From: DAOLCO01 sp964612555
GTDB taxonomy: Bacteria > Bdellovibrionota_C > UBA2361 > SZUA-149 > DAOLCO01
Reading direction: 5' to 3'
Length of the DNA: 64,000 nucleotides
Assembly: GCA_964612555.1 (NCBI GenBank)
Contig: CAZTBW010000002.1
Coordinates: 293,475-357,474 of the forward strand
Below, one piece after another: positions 8,082 to 17,730 of the stretch. The notes beneath the pieces were generated by a model. The model made no database searches, was not told the origin of the DNA, and saw nothing but the letters and a program-made list of their open reading frames with translations. The translations under genes were made by a program, and so were the position numbers. The first letter of the stretch is position 1. Each line of letters opens with the position of its first letter.

Positions 8082-9957
8082 ATGGAATAGAAAACCAGGG
8101 AACTCCCAGAACTGAATATCGGGCAGGGAACGACTTTGCCCAAGCCCTGATGGTGGCGTTTTCAGGATGATCGGAGTTGTGTCTGACAAATTTATGGAGA
8201 ATGCCCTGCATGGATTCAGTAGACGCGCCGGCAGAATCCAGAATCGCACCAAGAGAATTGACGATTTTGTTGATATTGTTTGTAGAGCGTACAAACGTAT
8301 CGTAGGAAGTGTTTAATGGATCGGAGTTTACGTCTGATGCATCTGGAGAAGAGGATGTCTGATATAGATTTTTGTGACTACCTTCCGGGATCTGGTTCAA
8401 TCTTTCAACAATACGGGCATAGGGTTCAAGAACGGCTGCAAGGGCAGGGATCAGTTCGGAAACAGCCCCGTTTTGCATTTCTTTTGATTTTTCAGAGAGA
8501 AGTTCCATGGTGCCCTGATGATTGTTGATCATGGAATAGGTGCTTTCTGATACTGGTATGGAATTATTGAGTGTCGCATCTACAAGAATCTTTTTTGCAG
8601 ATACCGACAGGGTATCCGATGCGAGCGCATCAATGATATCTTTCTCGGAAATATTTATTTGTGACCCCCCAAGAAAACCTGAAAGAGCTTTTGCTCCCTC
8701 CTCTGCAACATAATGAGATGTGTCGTAGTAAAGGTTCCAGTAACTGTCAATTACCTCTTCTCTTCTACTTCTTTTTTCTGATTCAGGAGCACTCAGATCA
8801 ATTTCCTCAAGTGCGGTCTGTAGAGAGCTGGTGAGGATAGAAAGGCGTTTTATTGTTGCATAGGTTGTTGTTATCAGTCGAATATCCGGCTCAAGTGCTG
8901 CAGGTGTGCCCCAGGGGATTTCAGCATCCCATAACCTTCGTCTGTGTGTCTCAAGTGCATGTTTAAAACGAGGGTCGTCAATGGATTCGTAAGCGAGAGC
9001 ATCATGTTCAGCGTTTTTCCTTAGAAAGCCAAGAAATTCCGGCTTGAATATCGCAGGACTATTTGGAAAAAAGTATCCCATGGTTTCAAGATTTTCTTGT
9101 GGAATACGGGAGAAATATTCAGCCAGCATTTTCAGTTCAGAAGTGGTGCCGCTTCCGGAAAAATTGTTACCAAGAGGAGACAGGATTTGTTCGCTGAATG
9201 CAAGATGGGCATTCTGATAATTTCCCCCTACGATAGAGCGTCGTAACTCTCTGCCTGTTTCTTCCAGAGTGCTGGTATTGGGTAGTGTACTTAAGCTCGA
9301 GATAGCCTCTTCGAGTGATGCTATAGTTTGAGAAAGAGGTCTGTCAGGTTTACTTCTGCAAAGTTCTTTTGCTGAAGAGAAAAGATTTTCATGTTTACCG
9401 GCACTACTCATTGCGGCGAAGATAGAAACAACATCCATTTTTGAATATGCATCGGTAATCATCTGATGTTGAGACCACTTTGGACCCGGGTCAAACGGAC
9501 TGTTTTCGCTGAGTTCGTTAGTTTTTTTCTCAATGTTACGCATTCTGAAGTTAATTGTGCCACTTAGAGAGCGTGCAATGTTTTCGAGAGTTTCCGGGTC
9601 ATCTACGGAGCTGAAGTTTTTTGCCTGTGATGCTTTGGATCGAATCCCTTTACTTAATTCATCCTGACGTATGCGAAGTAGTGCCAGTTGGGAGGTGTTT
9701 TCCTTGATTATATCAATATCTCGTTGAAAGGAGCTTAGTTGTTCAATCGTCTTAAGCTTACCTTGTAGTATATGTGTCTCTGAAACCTGATAGGGGTTTA
9801 GAGAATCAAGAGCGAGTCCGCTTGTTTGTGGAGGATTTCGCCGGGTTTGCTCAAAAGGGACATCTGCCTGTCTATGAGAGCTCAGACCGGAATTGTGTGA
9901 GGGGAGAGTTAAGCCGTTATTTTCTCTCTCCTTGTTTTGAATTAGAGCTTCTTGCAT
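8080..9957 (-). CDS. Large hypothetical helical protein, 625 aa
   Basis: Not recognised. The first 55 residues are polar and Pro/Ser/Asn-rich (likely disordered); residues about 60-150 contain heptad-like coiled-coil stretches (LKTIEQLSSFQRDIDIIKENTSQLALLRIRQDEL as one run). The rest is mostly alpha-helical with no clear signal peptide or membrane segment. It is divergent from the 1053-aa gene at 10124 across a 166-bp gap, and that protein shares the same outline (disordered N-terminus, then coiled coil). Could be a secreted substrate or structural component tied to the membrane cluster downstream; that is inference from position only. Confidence 0.65.
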   Translation of the reverse strand: MQEALIQNKERENNGLTLPSHNSGLSSHRQADVPFEQTRRNPPQTSGLALDSLNPYQVSETHILQGKLKTIEQLSSFQRDIDIIKENTSQLALLRIRQDELSKGIRSKASQAKNFSSVDDPETLENIARSLSGTINFRMRNIEKKTNELSENSPFDPGPKWSQHQMITDAYSKMDVVSIFAAMSSAGKHENLFSSAKELCRSKPDRPLSQTIASLEEAISSLSTLPNTSTLEETGRELRRSIVGGNYQNAHLAFSEQILSPLGNNFSGSGTTSELKMLAEYFSRIPQENLETMGYFFPNSPAIFKPEFLGFLRKNAEHDALAYESIDDPRFKHALETHRRRLWDAEIPWGTPAALEPDIRLITTTYATIKRLSILTSSLQTALEEIDLSAPESEKRSRREEVIDSYWNLYYDTSHYVAEEGAKALSGFLGGSQINISEKDIIDALASDTLSVSAKKILVDATLNNSIPVSESTYSMINNHQGTMELLSEKSKEMQNGAVSELIPALAAVLEPYARIVERLNQIPEGSHKNLYQTSSSPDASDVNSDPLNTSYDTFVRSTNNINKIVNSLGAILDSAGASTESMQGILHKFVRHNSDHPENATIRAWAKSFPARYSVLGVPWFSIP

Positions 9958-10123
9958 TTCTTCTTTACATACTTGTAGTAACCCCAGCTTACACTAATGA
10001 TTATGATACCTTTTGTTAACAATGTGCCATAATATCAGTAGGAGGGGGTGATTGTGCCCAGTGAGGTACTGGTGTTTCATAAGGTGTTAAAGTTTTTGGG
10101 AAATTTGAAGGATTAAAACAGGA

Positions 10124-13100
10124 ATGAGTCGCCCGGTTTATAGTTTGTTAAGGACAGATGCCTATAATGCCCCTCTGGATGATGTTCAAAGTTCAGATGA
10201 GGCTTCGTCTCCCTCATTGCGGATGCCCTCATCCCAGGCTGAACAACTTAATCCAATGCTTTCAAGAGGTTTGTATTCACTGGATTCACTACGTTCAGAT
10301 CAGGTAGAGACTTCTTCTGACCTAAACCCTGCCTCAGCTTCTGATCTTCCTTCTGCACTGGAGCGTAATGCCCGGGATTTGAAAAATCGAATGTCCGCAT
10401 TATCCGGAGGCAGGAAAAATTATAGTAGTACCGAGCTTGAGAGTCTTCTGTCAGAGCTGAAAGCGCTGCAAACACACATGGAAGAGCGAAAGAAGATCGA
10501 ATCAGATAGAATAGGTTATGTCGTAAATGGGAAGGGAAGTGGTGGAGTTCTCGGGATGATCTCGGCTATCGAGTCTGAAATGGCTGATCAGTGGTATCAT
10601 GATAAGGTTTTGGCTGTGGCTAATACTCCTTACTCTCTGGCTCACAAGCTTACGCACAAATGGACTGGTATCGGATCATACTTTAACATGGATATGTTCA
10701 AAGAGCCGGTCACTTCCTTGTCCGCAGAACAGAAAAAGAGAATAGATGAACTGCACAAGGAAAAAGATTATCGAACAAGTCTTGTTAATTCATTAAGCTC
10801 ATCGGCGAATGAACTTGGCAGTATGATTTCCAAAATAGAAGAGTTGCGTGGAGAGTTGGGTTCGGGTGCTTCTCCGGGGAGAGTTGCAGAGATTTCAAAC
10901 AGGTTAAGGGGTCATATTTCTGGTGCGATGTCTTTTCTGGAGAGGGGGGCGCTGAACGGGGATAAGGAATTGAAAAGTTCCTGGGATGCGGCAAGGAAAA
11001 ATGTCAATGAAGGATTAAAGAAACTGAATGAAGAAGCGGATATGGCAGTTGCAACTTGTCAGGCAGTTGAAAAAACTGTTGTGATAGGAGGAGCAATAAC
11101 TGCAACGGCGATAACCGGAGGAGCTGCGGCTCCACTTGTAGGGATGGCAGTGGGTAGTGCAAGCAGTGTCGGTATGAGCGGCGTTCATTTTCTTGCATCT
11201 GGCGGAAAAGTAGATTTTGAGGAAGAAAAAGCCAAAATACTTGATGATGTTAAAGATTCCGTTCTCTATTCTATTGGTGGTGGTCTGTCAAAAATAGGTA
11301 TGTTTGAAGCAGCCGGGAAAGCTGCGGTCTCAGCAGCAGGTCGGATTGTTCCAAGCGCGGTGGCAAGACATTTGACGGGTTTGCAATCTGGAGTATTTGG
11401 TACCAGTGTTGGCATATTCAGAAGAGCAGCCACTGCTATGTACTACAGAACAGGAGGTTTACTTCGTAATAATTTTATTTCTCATGCAAGGACTGGCATG
11501 GTGGTTGAGCTTCCTGCCGCAGCATGGGATACCTGGCGGGCACAAGGTACGGACATTCTCGATCCTACGGGGCGTCTAAGGGAAATGAATATACCAGAGA
11601 GTAGTCTGATGCTAAGGTATTTTACCCATCGGATTGGAAGCGCAGGCGTAGGAGGTGCGCTTGGAGGTTGTACCATGGGGATGAGGAATGTTATAGGTGG
11701 TATGCCACAGGCCGCACCGCCCCTTGGAGGACTCTTGAATCCCAGAACCTTTTTCCCGACACTCAGTCAGACACTCAGGCAGCAATTGAATCCGAGAGAT
11801 TTTATAAGGCGAAGAATTGCTGATGCTACAGCAATTCCAGACCTGTATGCACAGTCAGTTTTATCTGTCTGGTCAGATTATCGGCTTACCGGATGGTTTT
11901 ATGGGGTTGATCTTGATCCCACCGGGGAAGAACGTAGCAGAATGATGCGCCAGGCGATTACATCCGGTATGGCTGGACGTTTTGGAACTACTGCCCTGAA
12001 TCAAGGTATGAATGCGATCGGGAACAGGAGAGTTAATGAATTAGTTACAGAGCGCAACACTTTAAATAACGAGATGAGAAATCAAGCAGCCCTTGCAGGA
12101 AGAAGGTTTAATAGGGAAGTGGTTCTTGCATCGACTCCCGGAAGTGAACATGCTTTACAAGGGGCTGGTCTTAGGCGAAATACTCTTGCTTTTCAACTTG
12201 ATTCAAGAGCGAACATTGCTGACACTGCAAGTATGGCAAGGAATCATATTATGAGTACGGCTGCTCATGCAATGTACTCCCGGGGTCGTAACTTCACTCC
12301 TTTTGGAGTCAATCTGCAAAGGTTCAGAGATAGTGTTAGCGATGCTATCAATAATGCAAATCCTAATCTGGATAGTTCACGATTGATTCAGGAGCGAAGA
12401 GGGATGGGTCTTTCTGTTGCGCGAGCTTCAGAAAGAAGAGCGTCCCGGCTTCTGGTGTTAAGAGATCAGCCAACAAATGACAATATTGCATATGGAAGGC
12501 AGTATATAAATGATTATATAAACGAACTTCCACCTGCAGGCGGAAGTCCAAATCTTGGTTTTCTGAGAAGAGCGAGTGATCAAAGAAGGAACCCTTACGG
12601 AAAGCATGCTATTGATCTGGATTCACCCGTTCCTGCCAGAAATAATCTGGATAATACCTTGGTTAAAGATCGCTTAAACCTTAGAGCACAAACCAGTAAT
12701 TTGCTTCTTAGATTGGAAAATGGGGCACGTAATGGATTGATTGGAAGAGGAATCGGGATGGTGGCAAACGGGCTTCAAGCTTCTGCAAACTATCTTGGCG
12801 GTTATGCAACTGCCTGGATAACCGCTCCTTCAGCTTCTATTTATGCCAGCTATGGAGTCATGATTGGAGCCCCTGCTACAATATTAGCACATGGAGTATC
12901 AACATTGCTAACTCCAGTTGGTGGGCTTGGTTCAGCTATGAGAAATGCCTTCGGAGCAAGACGTGCAAATCCACATGAACTTGGGGAGCTGTATGCAAAA
13001 ATACACGAAGGGAAAGCACTTCGTCAGTGGATGGATGATATGAATGGGCATAGACCAGGTACTTTTGACGCGCCTGATATAGCAGCACTTGATGCAAGCA

Positions 13101-13285
13101 TACAGAGGACTGAAGCGTTACTGAATCAAGGGAATCGTGCCCGTCCTCTACTCCTTTCTCGCGATCGTCTGACGAGAAGGAGAACAATTCCGGATTCAGG
13201 CGTTGTTATGCAGAACAGGGTAATGAATGATCTGGATGCCCTTGTTGGTCCTGAAATGATGAATGCGATGCGAGATAACAGATAG
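10124..13285 (+). CDS. Very large hypothetical protein with coiled coil and two hydrophobic Gly/Ala-rich regions
   Basis: 1053 aa, no family recognised. Order of visible parts: Ser/Pro-rich disordered residues 1-80; charged helical/coiled-coil region 80-310; a Gly/Ala/Val-rich hydrophobic region about 320-360 (VVIGGAITATAITGG, then AAAPLVGMAVGSASSVG); further amphipathic Gly/Ala segments to about 450; a long polar Arg/Asn-rich middle; a second hydrophobic Gly/Ala region about 870-950; charged C-terminus. No N-terminal signal peptide. The two hydrophobic blocks resemble membrane-inserting regions of translocators, pore formers or effectors, but no motif proves that. First of three consecutive plus-strand genes (10124, 13328, 14777). 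Confidence 0.65.
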   Translation: MSRPVYSLLRTDAYNAPLDDVQSSDEASSPSLRMPSSQAEQLNPMLSRGLYSLDSLRSDQVETSSDLNPASASDLPSALERNARDLKNRMSALSGGRKNYSSTELESLLSELKALQTHMEERKKIESDRIGYVVNGKGSGGVLGMISAIESEMADQWYHDKVLAVANTPYSLAHKLTHKWTGIGSYFNMDMFKEPVTSLSAEQKKRIDELHKEKDYRTSLVNSLSSSANELGSMISKIEELRGELGSGASPGRVAEISNRLRGHISGAMSFLERGALNGDKELKSSWDAARKNVNEGLKKLNEEADMAVATCQAVEKTVVIGGAITATAITGGAAAPLVGMAVGSASSVGMSGVHFLASGGKVDFEEEKAKILDDVKDSVLYSIGGGLSKIGMFEAAGKAAVSAAGRIVPSAVARHLTGLQSGVFGTSVGIFRRAATAMYYRTGGLLRNNFISHARTGMVVELPAAAWDTWRAQGTDILDPTGRLREMNIPESSLMLRYFTHRIGSAGVGGALGGCTMGMRNVIGGMPQAAPPLGGLLNPRTFFPTLSQTLRQQLNPRDFIRRRIADATAIPDLYAQSVLSVWSDYRLTGWFYGVDLDPTGEERSRMMRQAITSGMAGRFGTTALNQGMNAIGNRRVNELVTERNTLNNEMRNQAALAGRRFNREVVLASTPGSEHALQGAGLRRNTLAFQLDSRANIADTASMARNHIMSTAAHAMYSRGRNFTPFGVNLQRFRDSVSDAINNANPNLDSSRLIQERRGMGLSVARASERRASRLLVLRDQPTNDNIAYGRQYINDYINELPPAGGSPNLGFLRRASDQRRNPYGKHAIDLDSPVPARNNLDNTLVKDRLNLRAQTSNLLLRLENGARNGLIGRGIGMVANGLQASANYLGGYATAWITAPSASIYASYGVMIGAPATILAHGVSTLLTPVGGLGSAMRNAFGARRANPHELGELYAKIHEGKALRQWMDDMNGHRPGTFDAPDIAALDASIQRTEALLNQGNRARPLLLSRDRLTRRRTIPDSGVVMQNRVMNDLDALVGPEMMNAMRDNR

Positions 13286-13327
13286 TCTGGGTTTTTGATT
13301 TGAAAGGTTAGGGGGAAAGTTTCGCTT

Positions 13328-14752
13328 ATGTATGATGATTTGCGCTTACCTGAGTATCGGGCTAAGGAGGATATTTATTTTCTGGTTGGTGATCTGTTCA
13401 CTGTTGCGATAGAGCATTTTGTGAGCCGAAACGAATTTCCTGATACGTACTTTTCTGAACTTGGTGTTTTGTCTAAAATATTAGAGGAGCTATCCAGCCG
13501 CAATTCTGATAGCTCACTTGAGGCAAAAAAAGCCCGTCTTGTTTCTGGTATTCTTGCGATACACTTAGGGTATATGCATGAACATTCTGTAGTGTCTTCT
13601 GAGTCTCTGTATCAATCCCTGATTCAGGATATCTTTACTCTTCTGGATGAATCAGTGTTTTCAATTGGTGAGTCACTGGAGCTACTCGAAGAAATTTTTC
13701 CTTTATTTTCCCCTTTATGCGTCAGTATGTGCCTTGCAAATGCATCTGCCGTGATCTTCCCAAGGTTGTGCCAGACTGCTGACAGGGCTATGGTCGATCA
13801 TATAAGTACGCTTTATGGAATATCATCTCTTCATGGTGAAAGCCCTGCGGAGAATCTTCGTGCTCTTCATCCATTTTATCTTGTCCTTGTGCATCGGGAG
13901 ACAAGCCAGATAATTGAAAAATTTGCTGCGCTTATGAGAGAAGTCCTTCTTCCTCGAAAAGACGGTAGCTATTCATCTGTTTCTCATTATATTTTTACGT
14001 TTTATGAAGAAATGACAAGAAGAGCAGAGTCACTTCAACCCATAGATGATGCATCTGCTGTTTATATTGACCCCTCGCTCACTGTAGAAGAGCAAGACCA
14101 TCAATATTTTGAATATGTCAATCATTGTGCAAAAGGAATGATGCAGGCAGTTATGGAATTTGACAACTTCCTTAGCTCTCTACCTCATAATGAGAGTTCA
14201 AATTTTGAACCTCTCATGGTACAAATCCGCGGTACTCAGGATACGATCTTGTCCCTGATGAGGAATATGTTTGTTGCAGGTGAGGATGTGTATCAAATGG
14301 GTAGTATTATCAGCTCTGTTCAGAACCTTATTCCTGAGATACTGAAGGAAGATACTATTACATCTGAGGTGAAAGATATACTGGTGTGTTTCCTTCCGGG
14401 AGGATTGTTTTCATTTGAAGAAGCGAAATCTTTCTGGGAAAGGAGGGCATGCATTAAAAGAGATCTCTATCTTTCTTCCATGAAACGCCTTTTTTTACGT
14501 ATCAAGAATCTGCTCAGTTCTGACGATATAGAATCAAAACGTGAAATGAATTTTCTTATGCTCGAAACTGATACCCCATTACGATCTCTGGCGATGCTCG
14601 GCATTATCGAGTATGATACGGTAATCTCTTCCCTGTTTTCTGATGTGCAGAAAGTGGAAACGTGTTCTGCCATGGAGTATCAGGCAGCATTACAGTCATA
14701 TTTAATAGGTAGTGATGAAGAGTTTTATTCTAAAATGAAAGTTCTTTTATAG
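13328..14752 (+). CDS. Hypothetical helical protein, 474 aa
   Basis: No recognised family. Predominantly Leu/Glu/Ser-rich and alpha-helical by eye, no signal peptide, no membrane helix, no enzyme motif. Contains several hydrophobic helical stretches such as SLELLEEIFPLFSPLCVSMC. ATG at 13328 is preceded by an AGGGGGAAAG purine tract. It lies 42 bases after the 1053-aa gene and 24 bases before the 536-aa gene, so the three are probably co-transcribed. Possibly a chaperone or soluble scaffold for the neighbouring large proteins, but this is guesswork from gene order. Confidence 0.65.
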   Translation: MYDDLRLPEYRAKEDIYFLVGDLFTVAIEHFVSRNEFPDTYFSELGVLSKILEELSSRNSDSSLEAKKARLVSGILAIHLGYMHEHSVVSSESLYQSLIQDIFTLLDESVFSIGESLELLEEIFPLFSPLCVSMCLANASAVIFPRLCQTADRAMVDHISTLYGISSLHGESPAENLRALHPFYLVLVHRETSQIIEKFAALMREVLLPRKDGSYSSVSHYIFTFYEEMTRRAESLQPIDDASAVYIDPSLTVEEQDHQYFEYVNHCAKGMMQAVMEFDNFLSSLPHNESSNFEPLMVQIRGTQDTILSLMRNMFVAGEDVYQMGSIISSVQNLIPEILKEDTITSEVKDILVCFLPGGLFSFEEAKSFWERRACIKRDLYLSSMKRLFLRIKNLLSSDDIESKREMNFLMLETDTPLRSLAMLGIIEYDTVISSLFSDVQKVETCSAMEYQAALQSYLIGSDEEFYSKMKVLL

Positions 14753-14776
14753 GAAAGCTGTTTCCATATTTGAGAA

Positions 14777-16387
14777 ATGAATAAAGACGCTTTTCCCAAT
14801 GTTGATGCAATCACATACCGGCTTTCTGATGAGCTTTGTAAGGGTCTGGAACAGACATTTGCTGAAATCCCCGCACTCTGGCTTGATTATAGCTGGCCAA
14901 GTATTGGTGTGATAGATCTGATCAGTTTTCCCTTAAGGAAAAAGACCTCCATGAGTGCTCTGGAAAAAGAGCTTCTCTATATGACTACCGCTTACCTTGG
15001 GAATGTCATTTCACGAGTCTGGCAGCTCTCGGGTATTGATCATAAGGTCTATTTTGATGAGCTTAAGGGTGGGGTCTGTCTCAGGTTCAGGACAGACACG
15101 GGAGCAGAAGCAGAGTATCTTTTAACAAACTATATTCATGATCTCCTTTTCAGAATGCCACCAGAGATTGAAGTATTCAAGGGTTTTAAAAGACCCTATA
15201 CCTTTGATGCTAATATTCTTTCTTCGGTATGTCTTGGGATAGCTCTTGGCTTAGCTCCCATCGGGGCATCTCCCTCTTTGAATCAGACAGGAGAAAGTGA
15301 AACAAACGAGGAAGAGAAAATAAGAAAAATTGAGCGGGCAATTGCCCGGCTTTGTAGTGAATGGTTCACTGCGAGATACCCTGATGTAATGCTTGCTCAG
15401 GTAGCAGACCTTTTTTTAAAGGGAGGTATTTTGCCCCCGCTTTTTTTTAACAGAGAGGAAGGTATAGGCGACACTATTGATCCTTTTATAGAGTATTTGA
15501 ATCAGATCAAGGCGCCCCTCTCGATGATTCAACAACTGGCTCTCGTGTTTTGTGCATGTCCGGATGAGAAGATTTCATTTATTGGAGTTCTTCTTGGGTT
15601 ATTCTCTTACGCAGATTATGAGAGTTTGCCTCCGGAGATAAAATCAGCACTGCGATATCACTATCACCTGCTTCCAATCGCAAGGAAAAATATATTAAAG
15701 TATCGTGGTGTTGATATGACAGAAGAGTATCTTCTGGGTGCCAGTGAGAAGCGAAATTTACATTTGTATGAATATGAGAAAAAAATTGGGACTCTTCCCT
15801 GGCTCTATTTGACGGCAGAAGATTTTTTTATGAAAAGGGATTTTAAAATCGATCTCTTTATGAAAGCAGTACTTTCATTTGAATATGAAAAGGCATTTAA
15901 TGAACTCACAGAAATTGTTGTTTCCTGGCCCGGAGATATTGGGTTCAGGATTCAGCATATGGGGTTTGAGATGTTACGAGGTGATTACGAGTATGCGCAT
16001 GAGCTTGCAAAAGTTCTTGTCAGTGAGCCGGTAGTTGAAAATCGTCCTGATTTTTATTCAATGTGGGCAAATTGTCTTTTGAAGCTGAATGAGCCAGAAA
16101 TTGCTCTCAGGTATTTTAGTACAGCAATTGCGTGTGCCACCTGTTCGCAGGATATGAAGGCTGAAATATTAAATGGAATAGGCTGGTGTTATATCCTTTT
16201 GAAAAAGGAAAAAGAAGCGATCCCATATCTTCAGGAGGCGCAGCTGATGAGTCAGGCACCGCTTGGTATCCTTTTAAATCGGGCGTACATTTACCGGTTT
16301 GATGGGGAAGCTCAAAAAGCAAGGGAGCTCCTTCTGGAGGCAGCAAAACTCCTCCCCTATGATCGCAGGGTTTTCTCTAACCTTTAA
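14777..16387 (+). CDS. Hypothetical protein with C-terminal TPR-like repeats, 536 aa
   Basis: The N-terminal 350 residues are unrecognised. Residues about 365-536 show TPR-like helical hairpins: AFNELTEIVVSWPGDIGFRIQ, RGDYEYAHELAKVLVSEPV, DFYSMWANCLLKLNEPEIA, AEILNGIGWCYILLKKEKEA, LLNRAYIYRFDGEAQKAREL. TPRs mediate protein-protein contacts. A distant relative appears to be the 540-aa protein at 34311-35933: both have a HLLPxxxxxIxxRG-like segment and then a LRG/IRG-xx-xEAxEL hairpin followed by an (A/HA)W-LL(L/K)L segment. The two thus bracket the membrane cluster. Last gene before a 180-bp gap preceding that cluster. Confidence 0.68.
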   Translation: MNKDAFPNVDAITYRLSDELCKGLEQTFAEIPALWLDYSWPSIGVIDLISFPLRKKTSMSALEKELLYMTTAYLGNVISRVWQLSGIDHKVYFDELKGGVCLRFRTDTGAEAEYLLTNYIHDLLFRMPPEIEVFKGFKRPYTFDANILSSVCLGIALGLAPIGASPSLNQTGESETNEEEKIRKIERAIARLCSEWFTARYPDVMLAQVADLFLKGGILPPLFFNREEGIGDTIDPFIEYLNQIKAPLSMIQQLALVFCACPDEKISFIGVLLGLFSYADYESLPPEIKSALRYHYHLLPIARKNILKYRGVDMTEEYLLGASEKRNLHLYEYEKKIGTLPWLYLTAEDFFMKRDFKIDLFMKAVLSFEYEKAFNELTEIVVSWPGDIGFRIQHMGFEMLRGDYEYAHELAKVLVSEPVVENRPDFYSMWANCLLKLNEPEIALRYFSTAIACATCSQDMKAEILNGIGWCYILLKKEKEAIPYLQEAQLMSQAPLGILLNRAYIYRFDGEAQKARELLLEAAKLLPYDRRVFSNL

Positions 16388-16567
16388 CAGCCCCTTTAAT
16401 ATCCTCTTCCTGCTAAGTATCTGTAATTACGTACACTACTTACTGAAGCATATAGCTGAAAAACCACGACATGTAGTTGTGTTATGGCGTTTAATCTGAA
16501 GTGGTATCAATTTTTAGAGAAAAAAGCATAACATTTTTAGGATATTAATTATTTTTAACAATTTAAG

Positions 16568-17722
16568 ATGCAAATGAGTCAGTCTGCCTTACTCAATAAG
16601 ATTTTACTTGCTGTAGCTCTTGTATGTTTACATGCAGGTGCTCTACATGCAGAAAATAGTGCTACTGAGCCACTTGCAAAACCAATTGAGAGATTTTTTC
16701 CAAAATCTTACGCGGGTGGATTTTTTTCTGAAAAATATAAAGAGGTGATTGAAGTTAAGGAATCTCAGGAAAGTGATAGCGAGGATAGCGGAGTAGAAGA
16801 AGTTCCTTCTAGAAACGAAATCCCTGGCATTGAATTTCAAACAAGTGATATTTCCAAGAAAACATTTCTTCCTCCTGATCAGACGCCTTCTGTTGCAGTA
16901 AATCCGAATGCCCCGAGTAGTATTATCTCAATGATAGAAAGTAACAGACGAGGTGATAAGGTTACTGCGCGTGCCTACGCAAAGCAATTTGTGCGTATGC
17001 TTCAAAATTTCTTTTTCGAGGCACGTGAGATGACGTCACTTATAGGGGACGCGCTTATTGAAGAAAGTGTTATTGAAAATGAAGACTGGATAGGGGCGGA
17101 GCAGGCAATTGATATAGAGCTTGCAAAGACCAGACTTGAAAAAGGGGTGAGCATCAAGCCAACACATGATGTTGCAATGAAGAGGATTGTACCTGACCCC
17201 AAAAAAGAAGTTGAGGTGTTTTTTATATTTTCAAGGGCGTGTAGTTATTGTCGTCATATGGCACCGGATGTTGAGCGGGTACAACGGACACTCGCAAGTG
17301 ACAAAAGGGTGAAGATTACAGGGCTTGTTGTTGGAGAGGCGGATGAAGCATGGCTTCGTGAATTCAGAGAATATACGGGGCTTAGTATCCCTGTGTTTGA
17401 TGGAACAGAGTTTGCAAAAAACTTTAAGCTTAAATTTTTCCCTATAATGATGGTGCTTCTTCCTAATGGGGAGAGGTCTTACTATAAGTCAGGGCAACAG
17501 ACATTTGAAAGGATGTATGAGTTTGTAAGAACCGCACAGGGAGTACGAGTAGAAGATAGTCCCGCCTTACAGGCAATTATTAAAACACCAATCGGGCAGG
17601 CGGAACAACTCATCCTTGCTTCCAGTAAGGATGCAGGAACTGTTTCTTCAACAAAATATGGAGCACGACCTGTCAGGATGCCACTAGCACCCAAAAAGGG
17701 TGTAGAGGTTGATAAATTTTAG
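16568..17722 (+). CDS. Secreted thioredoxin-fold protein, TraF/TrbB-like
   Basis: 384 aa. Sec signal peptide at residues 1-28 (basic start, hydrophobic LLAVALVCLHAGA, cleavage likely after ALHA). The C-terminal third is a thioredoxin fold: EVEVFFIFSRACSYCRHM with active-site C225-SY-C228, and FFP at 290-292 as the cis-Pro loop. In F-type conjugation systems TraF/TrbB are periplasmic members of this fold that assist disulfide formation or isomerisation in other transfer proteins. The acidic linker about 60-85 is probably disordered. First gene of the cluster, 8 bases upstream of the Cys-rich protein that begins at 17731. Family assignment inferred from motif, domain position and context. Confidence 0.8.
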   Translation: MQMSQSALLNKILLAVALVCLHAGALHAENSATEPLAKPIERFFPKSYAGGFFSEKYKEVIEVKESQESDSEDSGVEEVPSRNEIPGIEFQTSDISKKTFLPPDQTPSVAVNPNAPSSIISMIESNRRGDKVTARAYAKQFVRMLQNFFFEAREMTSLIGDALIEESVIENEDWIGAEQAIDIELAKTRLEKGVSIKPTHDVAMKRIVPDPKKEVEVFFIFSRACSYCRHMAPDVERVQRTLASDKRVKITGLVVGEADEAWLREFREYTGLSIPVFDGTEFAKNFKLKFFPIMMVLLPNGERSYYKSGQQTFERMYEFVRTAQGVRVEDSPALQAIIKTPIGQAEQLILASSKDAGTVSSTKYGARPVRMPLAPKKGVEVDKF

Positions 17723-17730
17723 GAGGATAT

